Shown here piece after piece: positions 44,961 to 55,029 of a DNA stretch of 64,000 nt. The translations under genes and the position numbers were made by a program. Position 1 is the first letter of the stretch, and every line of letters begins with the position of its first letter. The notes below the pieces were generated by a model, which saw nothing but the letters and a program-made list of their open reading frames with translations, was not told where the DNA came from and ran no database searches. The DNA comes from Macrobrachium rosenbergii (taxonomy: Eukaryota; Arthropoda; Malacostraca; Decapoda; Palaemonidae), in the NCBI RefSeq assembly GCF_040412425.1, contig NC_089742.1, positions 75,164,625 through 75,228,624 on the forward strand. The letters are read 5' to 3'.

Positions 44961-46090
44961 GAAGACCTGAGAGAAGAGGAAGGTCTTCCTCACTCCCGAT
45001 TAAAAGGACGAAGTGAAAATCAAGTACTCCAGACGACAGTAGGTGCCAGACTGCTAAAGTTTGCCGAAGTCTGGGCACAGAGAGGGGGCGGACGACTGGT
45101 CCCTCTCTATTCTAAGAAAAGGTTACCTCATCCCCTTCAGGGAAAGTCCTCCCTTAACAACAACTCCAAGGGAGTTATCAGCCAGTTACAGGGATCCTGT
45201 CAAGAACCAGGCTCTTCTACTAGCAGTGGAACAAATGCTGGAAAAGGAAGCCATAGAACCGGTTCAAGAGCTCCATTCCCCAGGGTTTTACAATCGGCTT
45301 TTTCTGGTGCCGAAATCTTCGGGGGGGTGGAGGCCGGTTCTGGATGTAAGCGCCCTGAACTTCTTCATTATCAAGACGAAGTTCAACATGGAGACGACCT
45401 CTTTGGTTCTTTCTGCTCTTCGTCCAGGGGATTGGATGGTCTCCCTGGACCTTCAGGACGCTTATTTCCACATTCCCATTCATCCCTCTTCAAGAAAATT
45501 CCTAAGGTTCGTGATTCAGGGAAAAGTATTTCAGTTCAGGGCCCTGTGCTTCGGACTTTCGACGGCCCCCCAAGTGTTCACGGGCATTTTAAGGAATGTG
45601 GCACGCTGGTAACATTTAGAGGGAGTGAGGATCTCGATGTATCTCGACGGTTGGCTGATTCGAGCACAATCAAAGAAAGTTGTCTGGAGTACTTGTCAAT
45701 CACCCTAAAATTGACCCAGTCCCTTGGACTCTTAGTAAACCTAGAGAAGTCCCAGGTTGTTCCGCAGCAGAGCATTGTTTACCTGGGGATTCGGATGGAT
45801 TCTCGGGATTTTCTAGCTTTTCCATCCCGGGAGAGAAGAGATCGCTGCATAGAGAAGTTGACAGTCTTCCTAAAGAAAGAACATTGTTCCGCGAGGGAAT
45901 GGATGAGTCTGCTGGGGACCATTTCCTCACTGGAACAGTTCGTTTCCTTGGGAAGACTTCACCTAAGACCCCTTCAATTCTACCTGAAAGAGAGATGGGA
46001 TCAGAAGTCTCAGGACTTAGCAGCGTTTGTTCCTGATATCGGACAGCGTAAAGGAGGATCTCCGTTGGTGGTTGGACCTCAAAATTAAAC
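44961..46090 (+). pseudogene. DIRS element 2 reverse transcriptase
   Basis: The frame 45061-45612 carries an almost complete palm: KGYLIPFRESPPL, EAIEPVQELHSPGFYNRLFL, VPKSSGGWRPVLDVSALNFF, WMVSLDLQDAYFHIPIHPSS, QFRALCFGLSTAPQVFTGIL, ending at a stop in ARW*. Continuing past the stop, the catalytic box reads MYLDGWL near 45640, so YLDD has become YLDG. The other frame then gives LLVNLEKSQVVPQQSIVYLG and the thumb MSLLGTISSLEQFVSLGRLH. Inactive. Confidence 0.85.
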
Positions 46091-46119
46091 AGAGGATTGT
46101 CTCTTCAGTTACCGAGCCC

Positions 46120-46520
46120 TCACCTAGTGTTATTCTCAGACGCCTCAGAGTCGGGATGGGGAGCAAACACTAGGCTCGAGAGAAGTGTCAGGCACCTGGA
46201 AGGAGACCAGGTGAACTGGCACATCAACAAAAGAACTGTTCATGTGCATCTAGCGCTCATCCATTCGAGCTTCTAGTCACAGGACAGGTGATTCAAGTGA
46301 ACTCGGACAACACTACTGCCCTGGCTTACATCAGGAAACAGGGAGGAACACATTCCTTCTCCCTTTACGAAACAACGAGGGCGTTGCTGTTATGGGCGGA
46401 GGAGAGGAAGATCAGACTCCTCACCAGGTTTGTTCAAGGGGAAAGGAATGTGAGGGCCGATCTACTCAGCAGAAAAGATCAAGTCCTTACCACGGAGTGG
46501 TCCCTCCATTCAGAAGTTTG
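46120..46520 (+). pseudogene. DIRS element 2 RNase H
   Basis: FSDASESGWGAN (about 46135) is the first Asp motif. After frameshifts, 46288 onward reads QVNSDNTTALAYIRKQGGTH, LLLWAEERKIRLLTRFVQGE and RNVRADLLSRKDQ, the DN.TA and H/D-like C-terminal features of DIRS RNase H. Confidence 0.8.
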
Positions 46521-46800
46521 GAAAGCTGTGGAGCCTTTGGGGAAGGCCGAATATCGACCTCTTTGCAACCCACTGGAATGCAAGGTTGGAAAACTACTGC
46601 TCTCCGATCTCGGACCCGAGAGCAGTTGCCATAGACGGTCTTCTCCTAGAATGGTCCGGGATAGACAGGTATGCTTTTCCCCCATTCAAGATCTAGGGAG
46701 AAGTAGTAAGGAAAGTTCATTTCGTCAAGGGCACCAAGGCTCAACTGACTCCCTTTTCAAGATTGGTTCACAGAGGTACTGGAATGGATAGTGGATTTTC
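46521..46800 (+). pseudogene. DIRS element 2 Dam-like region
   Basis: Two frames combine to WGRPNIDLFATHWNARLENY, SPISDPRAVAIDGLLLEWSG and IDRYAFPPFKILGEVV. The IDLFATxxN and AFPP elements are those of the DNA N6-adenine-methyltransferase-like domain of DIRS pol (established for the family). Here it is frameshifted at about 46565. Confidence 0.7.
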
Positions 46801-47945
46801 CCAGATCGCTCCCCACTCAGGAACGATCTTCTCAAACAGCCCCACTTCAACAGATTCCACAAGAATCTCCCCGCTCTCAATCTAACTGCCTTCAGACTAT
46901 CGAAGGACTGGTCAGAGCGAAAGGTTTTTCGCACAAGGCTGCAAAGGCTATTGCCAGAGCCAGGAGAACCTCAACCTTGCGCGTCTACCAGTCGAAGTGG
47001 GAGGTCTTTAGAAGATGGTGCAGGACCTAATAAGATATCCTCTTCCAGTACCTCTGTGACAAACATTGCTGACTTCCTCTCTACCTGAGGGAGCAGTGCA
47101 ACCTCGCTGTACCTTACACATTAAAGGTTACAGGAGTATGCTGTCTTCAGTATTCAGACACAGAGATCTGAATATCTCTGAAAATAAAGACCTTCACAAC
47201 CTCATAAGGTCTTTTGAAACGTCTAAAAATCCAAGACTAGAGGCCTCCCAGTTGGAATTTAGATGTAGTCTTAAAATTCCTAATGTCAAGAAATTTGAAC
47301 CTCCTCAAAAGCTTCCTCCAGGGATCTCACCAGGAAGTCACTGTTTCTCTTTGGCCTCGCCTCTGCCAAGAGAATAAGCGAACTACAAGCCTTAGAAGGT
47401 AGAGTTGGTTTTAAGAAAGATTCTGCTATATGCTCCTTCAAACCCTTCTTCTTGGCAAAGAATGAAAATCCTTCAAAACCTTGGCCAAGAACCTTGAGTT
47501 AAAAAGGTCTCTCGTCAGTGACAGGGCAAGAGTTGGAGAGGACTCTGTGCCCTGTTAGGAGCCTTAAATTCTACCTGGAAAAGAAGAAACAGCTGGGAGG
47601 TACAGTCGAAAGTCTATGGTGCTCAGTCAGGATCCTTCTAGAATGATCTCTAAAATGCGCAATCTTTTTTCATTAAGGACGTCATCAGGGAGGCTCATCT
47701 GTTTTGTGAGGATGAGCACCTAAAGCTCCTTAGAGTGGGAGCACACGAAGTGAGAGCCATTGCGACATCCTTGGCTTTTCACAAGATGTTGTCCTTCCAG
47801 TCTCTCATAGAGGCGACTTACTGGAGATGTAATTCAAGTGTTTGCATCTCATTATTTAAGGGATGTTAGAGTTACATATGATAAGTGCTTCTCTCTAGGA
47901 GCTTACGTATCTTCGGATTCGGTGCTGGGACAGGAGCTGAATCTA
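46801..47945 (+). pseudogene. DIRS element 2 tyrosine recombinase
   Basis: N-terminal DNA-binding part at 46880-47030 (LVRAKGFSHKAAKAIARARR, TSTLRVYQSKWEVFRRWC). The catalytic part follows in several frames: ISELQAL after FGLASAKR near 47360, KPFFLAKNENPSKPWPR (47440), AHEVRAIATSLAF (HxxR, about 47745) and FASHYLRDVRVTYDKC (about 47850), which keeps the expected catalytic Tyr. At least three frameshifts or stops prevent expression. Confidence 0.85.
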
Positions 47946-48455
47946 ATCCTATATAGTTTAGCTATTTTGGTTGTTTTTAATGTGTGGTGATGTGTGTTTT
48001 TATGGTTGGTTGGAAGAGGGTGTTGGAATAAAGCCCCCCTTTCAATTCGTATCACTAACAAGGTTAGGCTTGGTCAGGTGGTCGGGATTAGTTGTTGCTC
48101 CTTGTTAATTTTTATTGATACCTAGCTCTGTCATGTAAGAGGGATAGCCCCCATTGATATGATTCAGGTGTGGGCTCTGTCATATAAGTGGGTCAGCCCC
48201 CATTGACACGATCCATATTAGGCTCTGCCATGTAAGTGGGTCATTCCCCATTGGCACGATCCAGAAGGGCTGTCAGTCATAGGTCACATCCTCGCTGAAG
48301 CTCTTGAGGCAAGCAGACTCATAGACAGTATCCATGAAGTCTTCTGCCCAATCAGGTAAGAACCATGGTTTTTTGTATATCCTACAACATATGTTGTTTC
48401 CCGTTTTTTAGTTATTAGCTGTCTCTTTCCCTCCTCCAAGGGTGCCAATCAGCTA
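47946..48455 (+). other. 3' untranslated part of DIRS element 2
   Basis: Noncoding. It holds three imperfect copies of a roughly 55-bp unit (GGCTCTGTCATRTAAGTGGG type) around 48125-48265. Confidence 0.65.
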
Positions 48456-48545
48456 AGTTTATATCTGACGGGTAAGTTGCATGTACAAAAATGATATTTT
48501 TATGATAAAATAAAGTTTTGTACATACTTACCCGGCAGATATATA
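48456..48545 (+). repeat. Internal complementary region, DIRS element 2
   Basis: TATCTGACGGGTAAGTTGCA (complement of the left end) joined through ATGATATTTTTATGATAAAA to GTACATACTTACCCGGCAGA (complement of the right end). Confidence 0.85.
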
Positions 48546-48589
48546 CGATTAATGGCCCTCCCAGCCTCCCCTCAGGGGACAGGTGGAAG

Positions 48590-48777
48590 AGAAAATCTGA
48601 TTAGAAAACGGGAATGGTTCCTATTCCTGCCACCCAGCGGCGGGAAAGGTAGATCACCTGACCTACCGGTTGCGTGTGCCGCGAGATTTGAAATTCTGTC
48701 GGGAACGTTGGAGACTATAGCTAAGTATATATCTGCTGGGTAAGTATGTACAAAACTTTATCATAAAAATATCATTT
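48590..48777 (+). repeat. Right inverted terminal repeat, DIRS element 2
   Basis: Complement of 42301-42446 with one extra block. It ends about ...AAAATATCATTT before host-like sequence. Confidence 0.88.
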
Positions 48778-49559
48778 TACAAATTTAGTACGCATTGAAG
48801 TAGTTCATCAAAAGACTTAAAGAGATCAGTTGCATTGTACCATACATGCAAGACCATGGAAGTTAATGAAGCATATACGCTATTTTCAGATTATATTTTC
48901 ATAGTAGCTCCAAGTGTACAAAACAGGTGGTGTCAGAGGGATTCAACTCAAAACCTTTCCAAAGCCAGTGCTCAGTTGTATTGTTCTTTATACCCCACTG
49001 TTATGTCATAATACGATTTTTCAGAGTTTAGAAACTTCTATGATGTATGATTATTTCGAGTTTTGTTTTATCAGTTGTCTCAAAGAGTGTTCTAAGAGTT
49101 CAGCCATTTTATGATAGATCCTAATATCTGGCCCGTGGCTATGTCTTGACTTTGCCTAACTCTAGGCTCTTATGTATGCCTACTTTTATCGTACTGCAGT
49201 TATTTCAAGTGTGCTGCACTATTTCAGACAAGATTTTCTCTTATTATAATCCCAATGAGTCATCCTTGATAGTTACTTTTCCTTTTAACTCACCCAGATG
49301 ATGATGTTAGGGAAGGCAGAAACATCCAAAATTATTTTTCATCAATGTGATTTCCATGATTCTTCGCTTAGCGAACACTGTTGTTTTCTACATTTTATTG
49401 TTTATGATGATTACAACATTTTCATGGAGAAAAATTTGCCAGATATTTTATGCCTGTGGGTTTTATAGTCAACATATGGTAATTGCAAAGAAACAAGCTA
49501 ACAGAAATTTTGTTGATTTTAGAAAGAATTCACAGCAAGAGATGAACAATTGTACAGAT
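48778..49559. other. Unassigned sequence, probably host intron
   Basis: No recognised exon or repeat. One acceptor-like site at 49024 leads to an open stretch that lacks a donor. Confidence 0.4.
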
Positions 49560-50189
49560 TTATGAACAGCAGTTCGGTTTCACTAAAGGAAAAGGTAAAG
49601 TTGATGCGGTCTATAAAAGACAGTCACAGGAAAAGAAGCAGGAAGGTGATTGGAAGTTCTGATGTGCATTTATGGACCTAGAAAAGGCACTCAGTGTGAT
49701 TCCAAGGGAGGAGCATTTTGGTTAAGTTTAAGAAAGAGGAAAGTGCCAGAAAAGTTGGTTAGGTTGGTTGAAACAACGGATAAAAGCACAGCCTGTGGCA
49801 AAACAGAAAAGTCTGAAGTTAGAATTGGTTTACATCAAGGATCGGTACTTAGTCCATTTCTGTTTGTACTGATTATGGATGTATTGAGCAAAGAAATTGG
49901 GAATGAAAATCTATGGGAATTGTTATAAGCAGATGGCCTGGTGGTTAAGGGAGAGACTGAAAAAGAACTGAAAAGAAAGGAAGAGAGTGGCAGGAGTCTC
50001 TTTTAATGAGATGGTATAAAGGTAAATGTGGGTGAAGTTAAGACTTTGGTACCCAGCAAGCAGGGAGGGGATAGGTTATTTATACAGGTTTCAGGAGACT
50101 TAGATTTAAAATAGGTAGAGACTTTCAAGCACTCGGGATCTACCTCGAGCCAGGAGAGGACGTGTGAATCTGAAGTCGAAAGAAAGATA
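49560..50189 (+). mobile_element. LINE reverse transcriptase remnant
   Basis: Palm-domain motifs in order: QFGFTKGKG(K)VDAV, FMDLEKA(L/F), SLRKRKVPEKLVRLVETTDK, VRIGLHQGSVLSPFLFVLIM, then a degraded catalytic box where the expected YADD reads stop-ADG (near 49925), KVNVGEVKTLVPSKQG and ETFKHSGSTSSQERTCESEV. The family resembles 10300-11010. It ends exactly where BEL sequence begins at about 50190, so one may have inserted into or truncated the other. Confidence 0.8.
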
Positions 50190-50950
50190 AAAGTACCTCT
50201 GGGATACTGAAGGAAGTAGCATGGGTAGTGCATGGCAAAAGACTTCAAATAGCCATCCCTCCAGAGGGTGTTGAACCTCTCCAGAATCTCTGTTAGATAA
50301 AAGTATTTGTGACGAAGCTGTCGGGTGGTTAACTTGGCATACATTTCTTCATGAGGCACTACAGGAGGCAACAGGCGAATCGTATCTCCCCGGATGAGAT
50401 GGGACCTCGTTTTCCCAGGTGTCGCCGGTGTACATCAGCGGTCTGTTGTTATTCACCGCCTCGGCTTCCTTGATGAGGGTCCTCAGCTGCTCCTCAAGAA
50501 GCTGGCGCATCTCAGTGTCGTGGCGAGGGTCCTCTTGACTACTCCCACCACCCTCTCAAAGAAACCTCCCTTCCAGGAAGATTGCGGGGTCTGAAATGTC
50601 CATTGAATCCTGCGCTCACACAAGAATTGCTGAGTGGCGTCCTCCTCGTATAACTCATGCAGGAACTTGCTGGCTGCTCTGAACACCATGGCATTGTCTC
50701 TGTATATCCTCGATGGAGTGCCATGGGTAACCACGAATCTTTGAAGTAATAGTATAAAGGTGTCTGCATCCAGCCCGCTGCAGTAGTCAATGTATACTGC
50801 ACGGCTGGCCTGACAGGTGATGATGAGGAGGTGTCCGACCCCCCTTTTACCTTCAAAAGGCCACTGTGGTCTATTCCCACCTTCTCAAATGGGCGCAGTA
50901 GTCGAACTTGGCTGGCTGGGAGTGGGGGAGGCGGCGGTCATCGTAGAAGA
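50190..50950 (-). pseudogene. BEL integrase core and C-terminal DUF5641
   Basis: Across frames: a first-Asp region YIDYCSGLDADTF, FVVTHGTPSRIYRDNAMVF (second Asp) and WKGGFFERVVGVVKRTL (Glu) at 50520-50830. Then come NNRPLMYTGD and LRHKYFYLTEILERFNTLWR with DGYL (50260-50371) of the DUF5641 tail. The DDE residues are present but split between frames by shifts. Confidence 0.8.
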
Positions 50951-52029
50951 GGCTTGGAGGTGATATTACAAGCTCTGCATTTTCGTACTATGCCCATAGC
51001 CAGTGATCTCAAACTTGGCATCCAACATTCCTGCTGGTAAAGGGCCATTAGTATTTACACCACAGTGCATGTGTGTTACGTGAAGGTGCTCTAGATAAAG
51101 CACAGCTAGTCTTCCTTTATGAGGCAATAACACCAGCTGGCTTTTACATAACTCATTGTTCAACAGTCGATTACTAGAATGAATGATACCTTCTCTCAAA
51201 GTTAAATTCAACTGACAATGAAATTATCTATGTGTTTAGGCACACGCACACCATTTTCCAAGCAATCACACACGGTTGGGAAATGGTGCCTCTGCTCAAG
51301 GTAAACTAATTTTAAAAATGGATCAGCGCTACTGTGCATGAACTTTAATACATATTGCATTACTCTCATCATATACATGAAATCTACCCTACTTCCCTCC
51401 AGGTTCCAGAGTTCGGCAGGTTTGGACAGGCTTCCTTCTTCACGCAGTTCGCTAAGGGCGGCAGTTACGGAGATGTTGCTTAGGTCAGTTACAGCAACCT
51501 TGCTTACAGGTGGCACTAGTTCTCCAGGCTGGCGTAGATAGTCAGGGCCTTCCTTCCAAAGGCAACTCTGTTCCAATTCCTCAGAGCCTACCCCCTGGGT
51601 CAAGATGTCCTCCGGGTTGTAATTGGTGGGGACATACTGGAGATCAAATCCACACTCCTGCTGAATAGAGTTAATTTCCCCAACCCTATTCGAAATAAAT
51701 GTATTCTTATTTCCCTCCCTGCTGTCTACCCAGGCCATGGCAACTTTGCTGTCTGTCCACACAATTACATTCTGAATGTCTAACAGTCTGCTGAAATGCT
51801 TGCCTAACCTGAACCCCACAGTTAAGGCTAGCAATTCTAGTTTGGGAATTGTTAATTTAGCCTGCTTTCTAGGAGTCACCCTCATTGTAGACGTCAAGAT
51901 GTTACTTTCCCCTTCTTCCCTTCGTATGTATGTTATGGCTCCATGTGCTTTGCTAGAGGCATCAGTAAACACATGCACCTCACACTTCCCCACTTTGACT
52001 CCCTGTTTGAACTTTAGATCATGAATCAA
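50951..52029 (-). pseudogene. BEL RNase H and integrase zinc-binding region
   Basis: The 273-codon frame 51208-52029 carries CEVHVFTDASSKAHGAITYI, LELLALTVGFRLGKH, NVIVWTDSKVAMAWV and YVPTNYNPEDILTQGV, i.e. RNase H. Then comes the pre-integrase stretch LVYLEQRHHFPTV. The frame 50966-51211 continues with ELCKSQLVLLPHKGRLAVLY, HLHVTHMHCGVN (HHCC zinc finger start). This is the longest open frame of the element. Confidence 0.85.
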
Positions 52030-53139
52030 TCTGAACTGTTGCTTTTACTCAGTACGTCATCCCAACCTACTGTCTCTTCCCACAAATCTTGCAAAAACAT
52101 CTTGCCCTTTACAGACACAGGACTAACCAACCCCAGAGGATCAAAATTAGACACTAGCAAGGACAGTACCCGACGTTTCATGAGCTCCTGCCTCCCTCCC
52201 AACTCTAATCCCCTGCAAGGTTTTAGACTTAACAAATCTTCCCTTCTATCCCAACACATCCCTAGAATGGATATCTGTTCTGGCTCGTTCCCTCCAATCC
52301 TTCTATCGAATTCTGCAGTGTTACTTGCCCACCAAGTCAGTGGCATGTTAGCTTCGTCTAGCAAGGTTTTTACTTCGACATAGATCTCCATTTCCTCCAA
52401 GGTTGTATAGGTACCCAAAAATTGTCTTATGTGAAAGGATCTAATTAATTCTTCTCTTCCCCTCTCTTCTAAATGGGTTCTAATTACCTGTTGCAGTAGA
52501 TAAGGACTCGTTGCAGTAGATAAGGACTTGTTGTGACCCCAAAATTAACTGCTTTAAATTCATACATTACAATCTGCCCATTTACTTTTTCCACAAAAAA
52601 CCTGTGTATTTTATATGTCGAGGGTCTAAAATTACTCAGTAGAAGGCTTTGGGGATGTCTGAGGTGAGAGCGTATGGCTTCTCTCTGAAATGAATCCACA
52701 AATCTTACAATAGCTCGACCATGTTTGGCCCTGAATACAAACAATCATTAAGTGAAAGTTCACCCTTAGCCTTGGAGGAGGCATTGAAAACTATGCGGAG
52801 AGGTGTCATAAGACTTTCCTTTTTAACGCCAAAATGGGGGAGATAATGGCCCTCTACCTTTGTGCTCTGGACTTCTTCTATGAAGCCAGCTTCTAAGTAA
52901 GTTTGAAAGACTTTTTCATAATCCCTACGATAGTTCTCATCTTTTGCGAAATGTCGCTCTAACGAATGCAATTGGGCGAGGGCTATATCATAGTTGTTAC
53001 TTGGTCTGCCTGACCCTCGGAAAGGCAGACTAACATGGTAACCTTGCTCAGTTTTCTGTATACTTTTGGTAACTTTGTCAATGGCAGCACGTTCTGAGAT
53101 CCTAAACTGTTCATGTGGCGCGATTCCTATCATGTCCAA
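52030..53139 (-). pseudogene. BEL reverse transcriptase
   Basis: Frames 52705-53139, 52484-52744 and 52026-52418 give HYLPHFGVKKES, PLRIVFNASSKAKGELSLND, CLYSGPNMVELL, FRPSTYKIHRFFVEKVNGQI, EFKAVNFGVTTSPYLLQ and WWASNTAEFDRRIGG. The position expected for the catalytic FYVDD box (about 52420-52440) reads FHIRQ before LGTYTTLEEM, so catalysis is lost. A 16-bp stretch is duplicated at about 52494-52530. Confidence 0.82.
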
Positions 53140-53190
53140 CCTCCACCAGACGTCTACATCAGGTTCAGAGTCTATGATTCTACATATCCT

Positions 53191-53772
53191 CTAGGTACAA
53201 ACTTTAGCTATGTTAACTCCTTGCAAAGCCCACTGAGGTACCCTCACATAAGGCGTGATCCCATTATGTGCAACAAAAACACTCACCCCGTCAATTTTAT
53301 CCATACCAATTACAAAGTAATTAAAATAATCTGCCCCAATCAACAAGTTTACATTCTTCAACACATCCCCTGTAATTTCAACATCAGCCATTTCCCATCC
53401 CTTTTCTTGCAAATGATTCTTTATGTTGACGAGTCCTATGTTGTGGATTGGAGTGTTCACGTTATCGTGCACTACTAACTTTGTGCGAACCACCCTCTCT
53501 CCCAGATGGATACGACATGCAACTACATCAAACTCTCCTTTTACTACTTGAGACCCAAGTGGTGCAATATTCAGTGCCATGTGCTTGATGACAGGTAACT
53601 TTAATTTGCATGATAGCCAACTAGAAATAAAACTGCATTGACTGCCAGTATCTAAAAACATGCGCGCTGTGTGAGGTACCTCCTTTGAGTACAAAGTTGC
53701 ATAGCGGTAGGCAACAAGGTTACTGACAACTTGACTGAAGGCTGATTCCTTACAGTTTTGGCATTTACACAT
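53191..53772 (-). pseudogene. BEL aspartic protease
   Basis: An intact 193-codon frame with N-terminal Cys pair CKCQNCKES, catalytic ARMFLDTGSQCSFIS, then LNIAPLGSQ, VVRTKLVVHDNV and NLLIGADYFNYFVIGMDKID. The DTGS and IGADYF motifs are those of Pao-type retropepsins (peptidase A17-like). This is the best preserved module of the element, although upstream and downstream parts are shifted. Confidence 0.85.
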
Positions 53773-53908
53773 GGTTTCTCATTTTTTTTTATTTGACTGG
53801 GTGTCTTGAATCTAAATTAGCTCTATTCCCCGGTCATTCTTGCCCTTGATTTGTTACTTGTTGTGACAATACATGAGGTGGCAACCATCTGTTGGTAGGT
53901 TGGTTGGA

Positions 53909-54250
53909 TTAACCCATGGTGTGTCTTGTATCACTACTTCGACCTTCACAAATGAGACTGTGGTGTCTGACATTACACAATTTACAATTTACTTTACTGC
54001 TACAATTCTTACTGCTGTGGCCTTTAGCGAAACAATTAAAACAACGTTGCGATATGACTAGTTGTCTTTTCTTCGCGGCGGCTTTAGGATACTTGGTACA
54101 CTTAAAGGGTGAATGACTTCCATTACAAAATGGACATACTTTGTTACCTGAAGCATTTGAGTCTAACACAGGATTCTGACTTTCGTTATCTGAAGGGCAT
54201 CGTCTTCCATGCTACGAATAAGGAAATCAAGTGCAGTGAACAATACATTT
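53909..54250 (-). pseudogene. BEL gag zinc knuckles
   Basis: CPFCNGSHSPFKCTKYPKAA, then RCFNCFAKGHSSKNCSSKVN and CKLCNVRHHSLICEG: one BEL-type CCHC and two knuckles for RNA binding. Confidence 0.85.
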
Positions 54251-54259
54251 AGATCAAAA

Positions 54260-55029
54260 TCACACTCGCAAATACGCAACGACTTCCTGATAAACTCGCC
54301 CCTGAGACAATTTTTGACAAATTAGGCTCAATAGCATTCCTTGGTCTAATGCAGACTCACTCAGTCTCTTGATTTGCTCGATCAGCACGGTTAATTCAGT
54401 ACGGAAGGCTTTTAATTCCTTACAATTACATTTTGGCACTAAAAGATCAGCTAACCGCTGATGCAATACAGTAATACCAAGGTCTGATGGTCAATCCCAT
54501 AATATTTTTTTAGTGACTCCTGTGCTACTTCGTAATTTCCCGCCATTACACTTAGAGATTGTACCACTCTAAGTGGCTCGCTGTCCAGAGATCGTAATAG
54601 ATACATGAACTTCGCCACGTCGCCAGTGTCAGTGTATTTTTGGACATGTACATCAAACAATTCTTGGAAGTTACAGAACTTGCTCCTCTCTCCCTTGAAC
54701 ATGGGTTGAGGCAATTCCTTCAATTTACGCAATGGGGTTGTGGTTTGGTTTGCGGGTGTAAGAGTCCCAATTCAACTCATAAGTACCGTGGTCGTTCTCG
54801 CTGCTTGATTGAACGACTGACCCACTTGATCATGTGTTAATGTTTCTAAATTGCTCATGTTAGATATATACAAAGTTCTCAACTGCTGTTTGTCAGCTTG
54901 AATTCTGTTCAAGAAGTTCTGATACACAGTGACATGATGTGACTCGAGTAGTATCTCTCGAGCACCTACCAGATTGTCATCGAGGAGGCCCAAGATGGCT
55001 TCCATTTGGGCTTTGTTGCTGGCTGCCAT
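54260..55029 (-). pseudogene. BEL gag N-terminal and DUF1759 region
   Basis: It starts MAASNKAQMEAILGLLDDNL at 55029 (minus). Frame 54451-54732 gives LPQPMFKGERSKFCNFQELF and KFMYLLRSLDSEPLRVVQSL, the DUF1759 core of BEL gag. A further frame 54260-54466 carries QRLADLLVPKCNCKELKAFR. Two frameshifts. Confidence 0.82.

Larger units (their letters stand above)
42301..48777 (+). mobile_element. DIRS-like retrotransposon, element 2 (tandem to element 1)
   Basis: It begins where element 1 ends, with no host sequence between. Inverted repeats are at 42301-42446 and about 48590-48777, and an internal complementary region at about 48456-48545. Gene order is gag, RT, RNase H, Dam-like, tyrosine recombinase on the plus strand. 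Ends and proteins are similar to but clearly distinct from element 1, so these are two subfamilies. Frames are broken but domains are better preserved than in element 1. Confidence 0.9.
50190..55029 (-). mobile_element. BEL/Pao retrotransposon, degraded
   Basis: Minus-strand order is gag, zinc knuckles, aspartic protease, RT, RNase H, integrase, DUF5641, which is the canonical BEL/Pao order. The 3' end is cut at about 50190. A 5' LTR probably lies in 55030-56240 but its borders cannot be set by eye, and no second LTR is seen. Confidence 0.88.

Noticed and set aside
49025..49114. Acceptor-like TTTTTCAG with an open stretch ending in a stop
   Set aside because: No donor, and no similarity or composition supporting a terminal exon.
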